The position numbers and the translations under genes are program-made. A stretch of DNA of 64,000 bases from Protonemura montana (Eukaryota; Arthropoda; Insecta; Plecoptera; Nemouridae), in the NCBI GenBank assembly GCA_947568835.1, contig OX387602.1, positions 13,939,021 to 14,003,020 on the forward strand, read 5' to 3'. This document shows, piece after piece, positions 24,454-38,400 of the stretch (the first letter of the stretch is position 1; each line of letters starts with the position of its first letter). Under the pieces are notes generated by a model. The model searched no databases and was not told the DNA's origin. It saw only the letters and a program-made list of their open reading frames with translations.

Positions 24454-27400
24454 TTTGTAAACCTGGCATGGATTTTTGTTTAGTTATTTGTTGTGTTTGT
24501 GTGTAGTTTGTGAATTAATTACAATAGTGTGTGAGAAATCATAGGTATGCGGAAGAATTTACATAAGTTGTAAAGTGGGCCCAATAATGGCACTCAAGTT
24601 CAGCCAAGGGATTATTAATTAATCAATGTAACTCAAAACCTCTGTGCAATATTAGGAGGCATGTCAAAGTGATGCAACTTTCTCTCGGAGATAGAAAAAA
24701 TTGAGGCTTTTGTCGGATTGTTCTTTGATGATTTATTGTGGTCGATGAATTGGAAACTTTCTGTTTTAACAGTGATTCCATAAAAATAAATCAAGTTCCC
24801 CTGCCAGGGTGGGGTGATAGTTGGTAATAATGAGTTGGTGTCACAGATAAATGATTAACCACTTACCAATCAGATCAATATAAAATAAACAAAATTTGTT
24901 GTTTTCCCCTCGTAATAGTTTTTACTTCTTACATTTTTACAAGATAACATTCTATTCTATAAAATATATATACATTTGTTAGAACCGATTACAATTTACA
25001 ATTATATGTGTATAGGTTTCATGTCTATAGAGACTTTTAAAAATGTATATCAGTAGCTACTTTAAATAAATAGGTAAAAATGTTATTGATAATAACGGTG
25101 GCAACGGACCAGGCTAGATTGAATAGCAATAATTTATCTGCAGTGGACAAAGAGCCATGCTAGCAAACGAATGGTATTTCATATTTGATATCTCTAATTG
25201 GTAAGATGTGCCAAAGGCTGATAAAAGTGATATCTGTGGAAGAGGAAGATAGGAGAACACAACATACTGGAGGTAAATGGCCGATAGCGACGGATATCTC
25301 TTCTTAATAATTGTATTTTTACCTCGTTTACGATGAAAATGGAAGAAGTTCATCATCTGCTCTTACCGTGAGCAAGGTCATGTTTTACATTTCAATTCAC
25401 GGCTATTTTATGACATCCGAGGCCATTTGTCCATTGTAGGTTTACTTATTGCGTTTCAAAGTGAAGTAACAGTATGCTGTGCAATATTCCCAGACAATAT
25501 GTTCAAAAAAAGAATAGGTAACCTGTTACTACAAAGTATATTTATATTAAAAATAGCTATATAGAGGTAAAAAGAGTTGGATCGTTGAGAGCTTATATTA
25601 TTAGAACCTATATCAAATTTACAAGAATATGATATTGAAGTGCATGTCTGTTAGATACTAGAAAGATATTTTTTATATAGAAGCATTATGCATGGTGATC
25701 TACCAAACCCACCTGTACTCTGCTTACCTGTGATAATTGTGATGCAAATATGTAATCTGTTAATAATAATAATAATGTGTCCATTTTTCCACTGGTAACA
25801 TTGCTCGAGCTATCTTCAGGCTGATCACATTTATCTTACAGTGCTGCTATTTGTGACTGGTTTTCAAACAAAAGTACATAAGCCTACTAACTAATGACTA
25901 GCTGTTCTGTTGAAGTTTATATAACCATTTTGTTATTAATGCGTTACTGTGTTTTAAGTGACTCTTAATACTAGGTACACAATAAAATGTTTGGAATATA
26001 TTAGTTACTACCTAATTGTTTGATTTGCTTTTTGATTTGCTACTTAGCCCCTTCACATGTAGTGCTATACGACAGATATAGCAAAATATTTTCCCATTTG
26101 CTGGTCATTGGTCTGTGGTTGACAAAAGATTTCCAGTACTCTGTAGCAAAATGATTCTCCTTTTGAACCATCTCCACTTTTAAATTTGTCTGCTTTTAGG
26201 CACCCTTATCCAATCAAAAGCAATTCTTTCTCTCATATGTTTCATAAGTGTCCCATTGGCTAGAAAATGTGACTCATTTTTTTTGCTCTTATTTGATATC
26301 TGCTTGTGTCTAAATTGAAACTACACGATTTGGTTTAGGTCTTGGCTACTCGTTACCTTTTTACTCGTTGCCTTTTTTTATCAAATATTTTGACTGCCTT
26401 CTCGGAGTCTTTGTCAATTGTAATTTTAGACTGTAATTGTGACACTATTCAAGTTGCTGAAATTCAAAACTGGTCAACTCAAAAATTGGAAAAAAAAGTA
26501 ATCTAGCCAAGTGTTAAATTACAAATTTTGAAGTCCTTGTTTGGTAGTCAATTCAATGTTGTCTTTTCCACGGTGGAACCATTTACTAGCTACACCTGTG
26601 TAATTTTCTCAAAATTGTCAAAGGAGATTGTCGATTTTTAAAGTAGATGGTCGATTCAGACATGATCCAAGTCCTTTTTCACAGGAATGAAAAATATCTT
26701 CCTTGTCTTCCAAATCAAATATATGCAAAAGTGGTTGTAATAAAATAATAAAAGGAACTGTTTCAGCAGGGGAGACTCAAGATATTCATATACGAGTTAC
26801 ACACCACAACTACCCTACAAGACGTAAGTAATAAATCATAATTTGGGTAGTGTTGCCAGGTGTCGTCCCGTTCTACTCCGGAAAGTTCCTCTTGGTTACG
26901 TGTAATCTGTTCCAAAAATGTTCAAGAGCTTTTGAATTGTTCTGGAATCTAGAAATTTCAGGAAATAGGATAAAAAGACATAATATGAGTCTGTAGTTTT
27001 TGTAGTTTATTGAGTTACCACCGAACTGCACACAAGCATCGATGCAAATGCATAATTATTTTCAGATAACAGTTTTTATTTAGCCATGTTCTGATGTAGA
27101 CCCATGTTCCAGTTTTCTACAGAATGTTCATGCTATTTGGGGGGTGGCTAGCAATTATGCAGCTGTAGAAGAGGTCCCAATCTTGAAAGTTGTCAGGGGT
27201 ACAGGGATTGTCTTAATTAGAATATTGCATTTTGAGCACTTTTTAGTCTATTTTTAGTCTGCGGCACTAAATTGAAGCGGAAAATGTTCCAAGGAAATCT
27301 AACGGGATAACATTTTTGACACTCAATCTTCCATACCTCCCCACACCCCCCAAAAAAAACAGCTTTTATTGCATTGTTTTTAAAACCTGGGTACTATTCA

Positions 27401-28094
27401 GATCTGACAACTCTAGATTTTGGTCATATTCTCCAAGTTTGTTAATTTTTTCTGATTTATGAATTATGCTTTTTCAGGAGCCATCCTTCATAGCTGGGTT
27501 GTATGAAGATGTATGCTTAATAGCATCCTAATATAAAAGTAACACAACTACATCCAACCTTTGCAATGTTTCTCAATATTTTTTGGAAATAATATAATTT
27601 CCATACAACTGGCACCTACTTAACTGTTGGACAGGGTAAGCACGTGTACTGATTTTTGTGCAAAGGATAACGCAATCTTCTTGCTCACATGAACTTACTC
27701 TAACCAAGACTGATTACGAAGTAGACCACGACTATTAAGAAATAATTAATTACGGTTATGAAACTAATGACGATAATCACGCAACGTGCTAAAAGTCATC
27801 CTAGAAACGGTTAAGCAAAATTTGATTAGTCAGAAACTTTTCTCTATGTTAACTATAAATATGTATGCATAATATGTAAGTGGAAATAAAGCAATAAGAA
27901 TAAATACCTGTATTTGTAATTTTTATTATAGCTTATTCAAAAATGTGAAATGCTGCAATAATGCAGGCAAGGGGTAAAAGAATCTGGTTTGCATCTACAT
28001 TTTCAAATAATGCACAGGTGGATAAACAATAGATAGGGAATCAGTTATATCAAAATTATTAGGAAGAAACATATATTTGAATATAAGGTACAAA
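24454..28094. other. Intergenic / 3' UTR region downstream of TAB2
   Basis: No gene is seen. Several + strand AATAAA hexamers follow the TAB2 stop, including 24785-24790 and 25065-25070, so the 3' untranslated region may be long or use alternative ends. Near the right side, TTTATT at 27922-27927 reads AATAAA on the - strand and would serve SYF2. The rest is AT-rich and featureless. Confidence 0.5.
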
Positions 28095-29142
28095 TTATAT
28101 AGCTGTTCCTCTCTCCAAGTTTTGTTTGATTTCTGTGGTGTGTTCCCCATAAAATCGTTCCAGCTTTTTGTTAAAGTTCATGTTACGTTCGTTGATGTAA
28201 TCAATGTCAGCATCATCATTATGGGTACGGCGACGGCTGTATTTCTCGCGCTTGGAGATTCTGTAAAATAAATAAAACACAAGATGTATTTTGGATGTTC
28301 ATTTATATAGATGACTCCAAGACCACAGTGAGTAATATTCAAGAAATTTGATAAATCGGTAGAGTAAACCTAGTCAGATAACATTTAGTTATGTTACTTA
28401 CTGTTTTTCCAGGTCTTCAACCATTCGGTCAATGCCTTCTTTAGAATCTTCATGCAATCCATGAAGTATGGTATTCTTTCCTCCATAGAAAGCTTCTCCT
28501 ACTTTCTCACGTTGCTTTTCGTATTGTACCATGTCTGGTTTCATAACTTTCACGAGACGATTATATTTTCGAAAGGTTGCTTGTTCAAAATCAGCAAATC
28601 CAACATCAGGAGTCTTCTTTTTTTTCTTTCTATCCAAGCGTTCTGCATCACCTGCTTCGATTTGTAACAACTTTACGCGATCATATTGTTCACCCTGAAA
28701 ATAATAAATAGAATTTGTGATAAACAAATTACTTTTCTCAAAGATAAATGGTATCCATCACCAACCACTATTATAAAAATCACTCTTACCCGCTCCTCAG
28801 CTTCTTTTCTTTTCTCTTCATCTTGCAAAACCCACTCTGCCTGTCGTTTACGAGCTTCCCAGTTGCTAGGAAGGTTTTTTCGTTTGTCCTCCTCTACAAC
28901 CTCTTTGTGGTTGAGTTGTCGTGCTTCATTCTGAAAGGTGAACGTATTCATCTTAATTTAGTCTCAATATCTTTGCGAATGTGCCCTTATTAAATCAGAA
29001 TAACTTAAAATCACAAACACGAGTTATTAACCTACATACCTACCCGTTTGTTATGTAGTTCTTTCAACCGTCTCATACGATCTGCTTGTTTCTCCTTGGC
29101 TTTCAGAAGTTCTTGAAAATCACTATTCGATGATGATGCCAT
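28095..29142 (-). CDS. SYF2: Pre-mRNA-splicing factor SYF2
   Basis: A component of the Prp19-associated (NTC) spliceosome, active in the nucleus in the second catalytic step. Four exons join in phase: 29142-29044, 28930-28790, 28694-28402 and 28260-28095, giving 232 residues (human about 243). The N-terminal charged helix carries [16 protein letters not shown]. The middle has [17 protein letters not shown], and the region after the KKKKK tract has [12 protein letters not shown]. The hallmark C-terminus carries [24 protein letters not shown] and [11 protein letters not shown]. These are near-invariant SYF2 blocks, so the identity is secure. The ATG at 29142 gives the short N-terminus expected for the family; more upstream in-frame codons look non-coding. 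The gene is head-to-head with CEP162. Confidence 0.95.
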
Positions 29143-29467
29143 CGTTGATCTCTTTGAGTGCAATATGTCTAAAAGGTAACAAAACGATTTGACTACTTTT
29201 GGAAATAATCGCTCTCTGAGAATCTTTGATCTCTGCTTTGACGTTTGGATGTAATAACAAGGACACCGTGACGTCATGAACAAAGATGGTAGATGAAAGA
29301 AAGCCTCGTTCCCAGCGACTGCACAATTGGTGACCTTCGGAGAATCACACCGTTTGACGTTTGTTTGAAAGTTTAAAAGTGTTAGGCAAAGATCGTGTTT
29401 GTGTATACTGTGGATGGCTTTAAAGTAGTCTGCATTACTTCCATTTTTACCTAATTATTTAGTGAAT
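29143..29467. promoter_or_regulatory. Bidirectional promoter interval, SYF2 / CEP162
   Basis: Only 325 bases separate the start codons of the divergent SYF2 (-) and CEP162 (+) genes, so both promoters and leaders must lie here unless 5' exons exist elsewhere. No TATA box is evident, as is usual for housekeeping genes. Confidence 0.55.
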
Positions 29468-32400
29468 ATGTCCAATTTGGAAGAAAAATTCAAACTTTTT
29501 TTAAGAGAGGTAGGTAATTGTACGGAGTTACTATTAACCATACTTTGGAAGCAATCATTGTGAATTTCTAGTGTGAAATTTCCCATTAAATAATTCTGGT
29601 AAAATGTGCTAGTAAATTGTAGAGCAAAAGTATGAGTGTAGGAGGGCAAATTGCTATCAACGTTCATCAGTGATAGCCACTAGTTGATTCCAAACCGTTA
29701 ATTAATTTTAGGCTGAGGCTCGCTCTTCCTCAACCACCACTACCCTTAAAGAAAGTGATGTCCCTGCAAGAAATCTTTTGCCAAAACCAGAAACCACAAT
29801 TGATGGCAAGAAGACATTTTGGTGGCTTAAAGGTGCTGCTAAAATTGACAACTTGCCACAAGAAACACCTACTGAGGATGCCAATTTAAAACAAATGGTA
29901 ACTCCAACTCAGTCATCGGTTTCTTCTTCGATGGCAGAATTTCTTCAAAGAGAAGGAATTTGTGCTAACGTGAAGAGTAAGGCTGTTGAAGAAAGTAAAG
30001 CCAGCGCAGATAAGTTTCCAGTTTTAGATGCTGAGAGCTCTGCCACAAAAGCTGATTATTCTGATGATTTTACTGATGATGATATCAGTAGCATTATGGA
30101 TCAACTGAGCCAGTTGGCTGGAAGTGGTGGTGATGACTCGGGGAGAAGTGTAGGTGACATTTTGAAGGAGGCTGAAGAAGTCGTTCGGATTTCAAGCAAA
30201 AAACAAACTGGCCACAAGGGTTCAAAGGAACTTACCCCATTGTCACCACTTTTGAAACCAGAATCTCAACTTGTAATAAATTTAACAGAGAAAAGTGATG
30301 CCGATGATTCAGAAGACAGTGAAGATGTTTACGTACGAAGAGAGAGGATAAACCCTGGTACTATTTCCAAACCCAGTAATATCCAGGAATTCAAACTGCC
30401 ATTTGAAGACAATATTACAAGTCATGCAGATAAAATTTTTAAGCAAATTGAACTTGAAGTAAAAAATAAAATTGCTGCCTCAAAAGTGAGACAATCATTA
30501 GAGGAAATTGTTGATCCAAATGAAGCTCAACAAAACAGTGGAAATAAGGGCTTGAATTCATCTGTTGTTAATAATGACGATGCTACAAAAGTTCCAGAAA
30601 AATCCAGAAACTCATTTTCTCCTCTCAGGGGTGAGCCCTTGTCAATTGTTATCGAAGAATCTGCTTCAGATGCCTCTTCTCTTGAAGCTGATCCAGCTGT
30701 AGAAAATTCCAAGCTTGCTCCAGGATCTTTGTCGACCAAGTCAAGTCAGGAGGAAAGAAGCAGAGACATCACTACACAGAAATTAGAAGATGAGTTGGTT
30801 CGAGAGAAAAAGGCTTTTGGAAAGTTGAAAGGCAGGTACCATGTTTTGAAACCACTTATTAAGAATGTTGGATTATTTCCAAGCTGATTGGTTGGTAAAG
30901 TAAAATATGCAATTAGATTAATTACATGTAGGTAATTGGATAGGTTTCACGGATTAGAATGTGAATTCAGATTCAGAGGTAGAGTGCCATTAGACAGGTA
31001 TAAGAGGTAAGAGAAAAAAGGATAAGCAATTTAACAAGGTTCTAGCTCACGAGAGATGAGCTTGATCATCAGACAAGGTAGCAACCAGAACGCTGTAAAC
31101 TTCTCTTCCTCTTCACAATCAGCCACTTCTACCGCCTTATACTGCATTGCTTTCTTTCTGCTTCTCCATTTCTTAATGTAGATTTGGAAGATTTTGGTAG
31201 TTCTACATGTAATTTTAGCAAATTGTAAGCCGTTTTTTGGTGTATTATTATTTTAATTTAACTATTGTTACTCCCTTTACATGAAGTTGAATTGTTTTCA
31301 GGTGAAATGAATACACAAGTAGAGGATCTAAAAAGACAAATAGAAGTGGTGAAATGCAAATCACAAGAAAAAAGATTTTCTCTGGAGAAAGATGTTTCGA
31401 TTTTGAAAGCTACGGTACGGTAAAATTTGACAAACATCACTTATAGTTCGCACTATTGAACTCAAACAAAATCTCAAACGAGCGATAATTTTTGTAGCAG
31501 GTTAAGTCATAGAAGTTTATGATATAATGGTGAATTTTTTTACCACTTTAGTTGGCCGGCTACGAGAAGAAAGCTGTTCCGCGCGCTGAAATTGGTGGCG
31601 GTGATTACAAGCGAATTAACTCGGCAAGCTCTGTAAGCAGCCAGAGACTGAAGCTCTTGGAAGATGAGATGCAGAAGCAGGAACAGCTTATTATTGTCTA
31701 CCAAAACGAGAATGTCAAGCTCTGCCAAGATCTCAAACAACTTAAGGTAGGGTCACAAAAATATTGGTTAGTTTTTTGGTAAAAATCTAAACTGTGAAAG
31801 GTAGCATTTGGTTAGAAAATAATCAGCAAAGTTAACAAAAATGGTGAAAGTCAATAGCAAAAATAGTTTAGTATTAGCTTTTGGTACTTCCAGATAACAC
31901 TTGTTTGCATAATTCATAATCAAGCATCAAGTTGGCCTCAAATGCAGCATTTATCAAACCTTTTTTTAGTGGCCTAAAACCTTTTTGTGATAGGAAGGTT
32001 AATGTCTTTGAAGTTCGTACGGGGTTAGCACGGTAGTAATCAGTCTCTAGTTTAGTCAGGCAAACCTACTGAAAAAATGCATGTTTCAAACTGACCTGCG
32101 TTCCTCGCAGGGTGGGGAAGGCGAAATACACATAGGTTTCACTTGTCATTTGTGTTATACCTACACTCGTAACGCATAATACGTACCTTCTGTGTTTCAC
32201 TTCACGTTTTACAAATAACTAACAAAACAGTGGGTTTTATACATTTATGGCTTTTCTTTGTTTAGTTCAGATTCAATAAGCAATGAATTTTCCCTTTTTT
32301 TCTTTTTAGTATTTTACACATGAGGGATATTTTACAATTATCGCAACTACAATTAAGAATATTTGCAGCGGCTATAAAGGCTAACTTGCAATAAATATTG

Positions 32401-35400
32401 GAGCTTAAAATAACTTAGTTGTCCATTGATGTTTCTCTGAAGCAAAAAATATTTTTTAATCCATAACAGTTAAATCGTGATACAAAGAAGATGCAATATC
32501 TGAAGTGTTTGTAGGAAGTGTAAGAATATATTAATCAGTTCTTGACACAAGTTTTTATCCATAAGTTTTTAGCGGTTTCCACTTATAAAAAACCACTTAT
32601 AAATATTTATAACCCTGGCTACCCTAGCTAAAAAAATGGAATGTCTATGAGTGAGTAATATACGCTGTATTACCCACATATTACCCACTTAGCAAGTCAA
32701 GAGAGGAGACAAAGAGCTGAATAATCTACTAGGCAGTTTTTTACTTATCAACTACCTGATTTTATATTCTGACAAAGTCGCGGGTGTCAATCCTTGCATG
32801 CAAATTGAACACGAAGTGCAGACTGCAGCCTAACGTACACATGAAAAATGTGCACATGAAAAAAATATTATATGAACCACTGTTTAATACCAATAAGGAA
32901 CAGCCATCGATTTTTAATGTTGCTTATGACGTCAATGCATTAATGGGGAGGGCAGTTAGCAATTAATCATATCATCATCATCATCTTCATCTCAGAACTT
33001 AATTCGATGAGAGTATCCATGTTGCTCGGAACCAACTCGGAACCATGAAAATTCAATCATCATACACAAACTGGCAATCATATTGTGTTTCTGCCCTTTC
33101 CTGACCTCTAATGACTTGTGGGCTGTATTGACCCACCTCTATTCTTATAGTTCATAAGTTAAAGTCTTTATCGTTTCGCTATTTGTCCATTAACAACGTC
33201 CCAAATCATACTCCAAACGACGCATTTCCACCGACACAGTAAGGCAATTGGTAGCTCAAACGCCCTGACCCTACGCATCAAATTTGCATATTTCGCTAGC
33301 GACCAAAAGCGCAACGCAAAGTACTTTGGTCCACACTCCCGACTATAAAATCCATCCCGATGGTTTAATTATCAGATCTAACAGATCACAAGGTTAATGA
33401 AGTCGTGATGACCGCGAATGGATATTTTGACAGCTTAAATTGCACACATGGATAGGTTTTTATCGCGATTGAAATAATTCAGCTTCGAGATCACCTTTCT
33501 TTCGTATACGGTCAAGACACACGTGTAGTTCAACGAACCAGGAACCCTGCCATTGGTACCCTGGTCTGGTCAACCCAATAAAATACAAGTATATACACTG
33601 AATAAAGATTTTCATTTTTTATTCTCTTTTTGTTGTGTGGGCGATGTAGATCATGAGACACAACCGGTTCAAGATGCTTACAGTGAACGTAATTCTTCAT
33701 ACCAGTTACAAAGTGGTAATCAAATTTGGCCATAACAACCGCGCAGCGTCCCCTTTCGACTGTTTGTATCAGTCTTTAAATAGTTTTATTATAACTTTGT
33801 AACGGATTTTTCAACGCATCTGATATCTCTCGCTTACACTTCTCGCGTAATTGCCCATTTGCATGTTGGCTGCGCCTAATTACGATCTTAATTTGAACGA
33901 ACAAAATGGCAGACTTGTTGTGATGACCTGATGTAAATGGAGCCACGAGCAAGAACTTAATGTTAGGTAGATACCCAATATCGAGCAGTGCCGGATCGAT
34001 AACAATCGGCTTCCTTCTCTGACTCGGGCGTTGAGGTCACCCAATAGAGTTGATTAGTAGTCCCTGTGGTATAAAAAGCTAGTGGCTGACCATCCGAGTC
34101 TTCAGTCAATGTCCGACAATGACACGGATAGTGTTATTTGTCGGTTTATGCTTCGCGATTGCGTTTACCGACGGCGTCGTTGCACCAGAGAACGACGCCA
34201 GGATTTTGTATGAAGGGAGTCAGCTGTTGAGGGTGGTTGCGCCGACGAAGAAGTTGAAAGATGAGATCTTGAAATTGGAAGACAGTGGAGGTATGTTGTA
34301 TTTTTTTATGTCTTTGTCTTGAGTTTTTTTTTTAAGTTTGCAGGCTAAATTAATTAATTTTGTTAATTTGTTTTTAGATTTGAATTTGTGGAGCGAATTG
34401 GCTCGTAACAACTCTAACGTTGACGTATTAGTCAATCCTGCGACCGAGTCTAAAGTGAAAGAATATTTCAAAAGTCATAATTTAGAGTATGAGGTGCTTA
34501 TTGAAAATCTTCAAGCTGCTATCGATGCTGAGAACCCCAAACTCTCCGACGAGGAAATCGAGGAGTTAGTTGGAAGAAAGGGTGAGTTATTGCAATTAAC
34601 CCCCTGAAAATGAAGTAGCTTTTTAAAATGTGTTGTTTGCGTGTTGGTTTGTATAAGTATAACAATGCTTCTTGCAGCGAGTGTCGCTACTAACTATTAC
34701 TGGTTGTGGATTGGTGGCAAGTGGGCTCCTTATCATAACGCTTATCGTCAGTCTCAGTCACGGTATAAGGTGCCAAGGGTGCCCACTACCACTGCTGCAT
34801 CATACCATAAGGGTGAGATGAGAGAGGTGAACACACGCACATTGAAATAGGAGACTCAAAGGAAATGGCAAACACAATTTTTGGAGCTGGTAATAAAAGT
34901 TTGTCGCTCAAATCGCTAAAAATGTAGAATACAGGACAGAATATCGCACACCTTTGAGAGGCGTAGGTCAACGGAGGCTGTGAGACTTCGTGTGTCAATG
35001 TTCTTGTCCAAAATTTCTGAAGAAAATGCCATTTCCTCTGACAGTTCATGTAAACTTACACAAGAACGATCTGAAAATAAGTTATCACACTTTGCCTTGT
35101 CATGAAACTGTTTTTCCACCAAATTCCACCGACCAAAGAAATGTTTTCCCTGCCAGGGCACCGAATGACATGGCAGCAGTACCATCGCCTGAGCGACATC
35201 CATGGGTACCTCGACTATTTGGGGCAAACGTTTCCTGATCTGTGTTCCGTGCAGAGCATCGGCAACTCCATCGAGGGTCGACCGCTAAAACTTATCACCA
35301 TCTCTTCAGGAAAGCCGAACGCACCCGCCATTTGGATCGACGGAGGTGAGAGAACACTCGAATTAAGAATGTAACGATCTTTGCCTATTAATACGTCATT

Positions 35401-38400
35401 CGCTTAGACCTGTCACAAAAGAGACAAAGGAACCATTATCATACAAGTATGGACATCCTTTGAGCGTCATTGCACCTTGCCAGAATATCTTGAAAGAGCG
35501 CCAGGGGGTAAACTTTTAAAAATCTCTCGGAAGCAAGGAGCAAAGTGAATCATAATACATTCCAATGGCAGATTAAAATTTCGAAAACATTTTGGACCTT
35601 TTCAGGCGTGCACGCTCGCGAATGGATCTCCCCCTCATCAGTCACTTACCTGATTAACGAGCTGGTGGAAAACCGTGACGCACACGGGCCTCACATCCAG
35701 GGGATAGACTTCTTCATCATCCCTGTGTCCAATCCCGACGGGTACGAGCACTCCCACACCAAGAACAGGCTTTGGCGAAAGAACAGGGGCAACGCCGAGG
35801 CCGGTGCGTGCGGGGGGATTGACCTCAACAGGAACTTCGGGTACAAATGGGGAGGTCCCGGTTCTAGCAAACAGCCGTGCAAGGAAACATATGCCGGCTC
35901 GGGGCAGTTTTCGGAGCCAGAGACGCAGGGCATTTCGCGCTTCGTTTTGGCGAATTCACAGAAAATCAAGGTACGTGAATATGTATTTGTCTGACAATAG
36001 TTATTTGTTTTCCCGTGACTTTATTTGGAAGACCTTGAAACGATAAATCCATCCCTATGGCCCCTAATTTCCTTGAGATGAGACACTTTTCTCAACTTCG
36101 GATGTCACTGGCAGTGGGTTCACAAAGCTGGGCCGGTTAAATCTTCAGTCAGCTTGCAGATTATAGAGTAAAAATCGCCAATCCGAATTTTTCAGATACT
36201 TTTTTTCAAGCACGGACCTTCGAACACTGTGAAGTAAAAACATGCTGTGATAGCTTATTCATAACACTACCCCATTCCCCTATTATCACACGTTTAATCA
36301 CGCCTACCGTTCCCCATCTCTTCGCAGGCGTCAATCTCGTTTCACAGCTACGGCCAGTACATCTTGTACCCTTGGGGCTACGACCGCGTGGTGCCCCCAG
36401 ATTACCGTGATCTGCATCGCGTTGGCAAGGCCATGGGGCAAGCCATCAGCGGCGTCAGTGGCAAACAGTACACAGTGGGCTCGGCCGCTTCCACCCTCTA
36501 CCCTGCGTCCGGGGGTTCAGACGACTGGGCCAAGGGGGTGGCCAAGATCAAGTACACGTACACCATCGAGTTGCGGGACACGGGAAGACATGGGTTCATT
36601 CTGCCTGCCTCGGAAATTATGCCGACGGCCAATGAGGCGTTGGCTGCTGTCAAGGCGCTAGCCGAAGAAGTGGTGACGCTAACGGCTTAGTTCTGTTCTA
36701 GTTTTTGTGTTTCTTTTTTGTTTTGTGTTATTTTTTTACTACCGCTAGTCGGTCTATTTATTGATAAATAAACGATTTGTATTATTTTTTTAATTTACTT
36801 TTCCCCTCGTTCGCGAACACTTGGTCCTAGAATGGGTTTAGTCCTTTTTCAGTAGCTCGTTTGGTTACTAATCCGAACATGCCCCGAAGGATACCCATGG
36901 ATGAATACTGCACTTAGCATGCACAGGCGGGTGTTGGCTGCTACATAATGTAGCTAAAGTTGTACAGGGATTTCTAATTTAGCCTTCAAGTAGTGTAGAG
37001 GGTGATTTGGTAAACACAGGATCAAGGAGGATAGTGATCGTCGATATTGTCGAAAATAACAAAAATACCAAGAATATCGAGGAAGAAGAGGAACTCTATA
37101 CCTACAACACCTTTGCCATCTCCCACTTTATTTGGCTTCGACCTGCAATTTCCCGTCATAATGGTGTTCTGCAAAGAGTCCAATGTAAGATGGTGCCCCT
37201 CCTTGTCTTCCAGCAAGAGCTCAAAGCCAAGGAGTCACAGATCGAAGGCGCCCTGCCGCTGTCGGCAAGGCGCATCACTGTCGCCGAGGCAAGCGAGAAG
37301 GAGATCTTGACTGACCAACTCAAGGGAAAGGATGTGCACATCTGTCAGCTGAACGCGAAGATTGAAGAACTACAGGTTAGCGTAGCTGGCGTGGAGATTT
37401 TATGCGGGCTGTGTTAGTACAAATCCAGCAACAGGCACCAAATAAATAGGCATTTCGAGAACGTAATTCACTAAGAGCCATAAAAAGGTCTCAAATTTAA
37501 TGTAATTCGGGTTGTTTCTTACATCTTAAATATTCATGAAACAAATTTGTATTCCAGGATGACAAAAAACACTCTGAAGAATCAATCCATAGCCTCAAGT
37601 TAGCTAACGTTCAAATGCAGGGCGAAATCGAGAGGAACAATACGTTGATAGCTGACTTGAAATCAAGAGACACTTCTCAGGCAATGAGTGTCCTCCAGAA
37701 AAATCTGGACATCCAGAAAGCAGATTCAGCGAAAAAGTCAACGGAAATTGACCGACTACATCGAGACTTGAGACGAACTTCTGAGGAACTCGACTCTAGG
37801 AAAGTGGCGATGAAAGCTGTGAATTTAGAGAGTAAGAAAAACACGGATATGTGGAATGAAAAGTTCAGGGAATTGCAGTTGGAGTTGGAAGAAGAGAGAG
37901 CTTTTTCGGAAGAGGAGAGGAGGAAACACAGCGAGGACGAAGATAAAATTGAACGGTTATCGAAGCAGGTAAGCAACAAAATAAATTGTAATTTATGTAA
38001 TTTTCCATCTGCTTTCTCCTGTTTGATTCCCGTTTCTTCTTTGGCGCGTGTTACTTTCTGAAAACCTCAGCTTTGCACCATGATGTCTGGATGAAACCTC
38101 AAACAAACAAAATTGAAGATTGATAAAAACATTTTTTAAACTTCACCAGGTGATAGAAATAGAGCATCTTTTGAAAACGAACCGTCCTCATTCGATCCCA
38201 ACTCTCGCCCTGCCCTCAAGCGCTGAAGGGGACGCAAGGAAGATGGCAGACACGCCAAGGATCAAGTTTCTGGAAGACAGGATACACCAGCTGGAAGATG
38301 AGCTGGAAACTGCGAAGAATGTTTTAGACAGCGGTTTTGAAGGAATCCAAGTCCAGTACAAGGCGCTCAAGGTCAGGACGTGCTCACTAGCAATTTGCAA

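Noticed and set aside
33651..33732. Possible CEP162 exon after a strong pyrimidine tract and TAG acceptor
   Set aside because: The translation is not coiled-coil and CEP162 reads well without it; length agrees with the vertebrate protein when it is left out.
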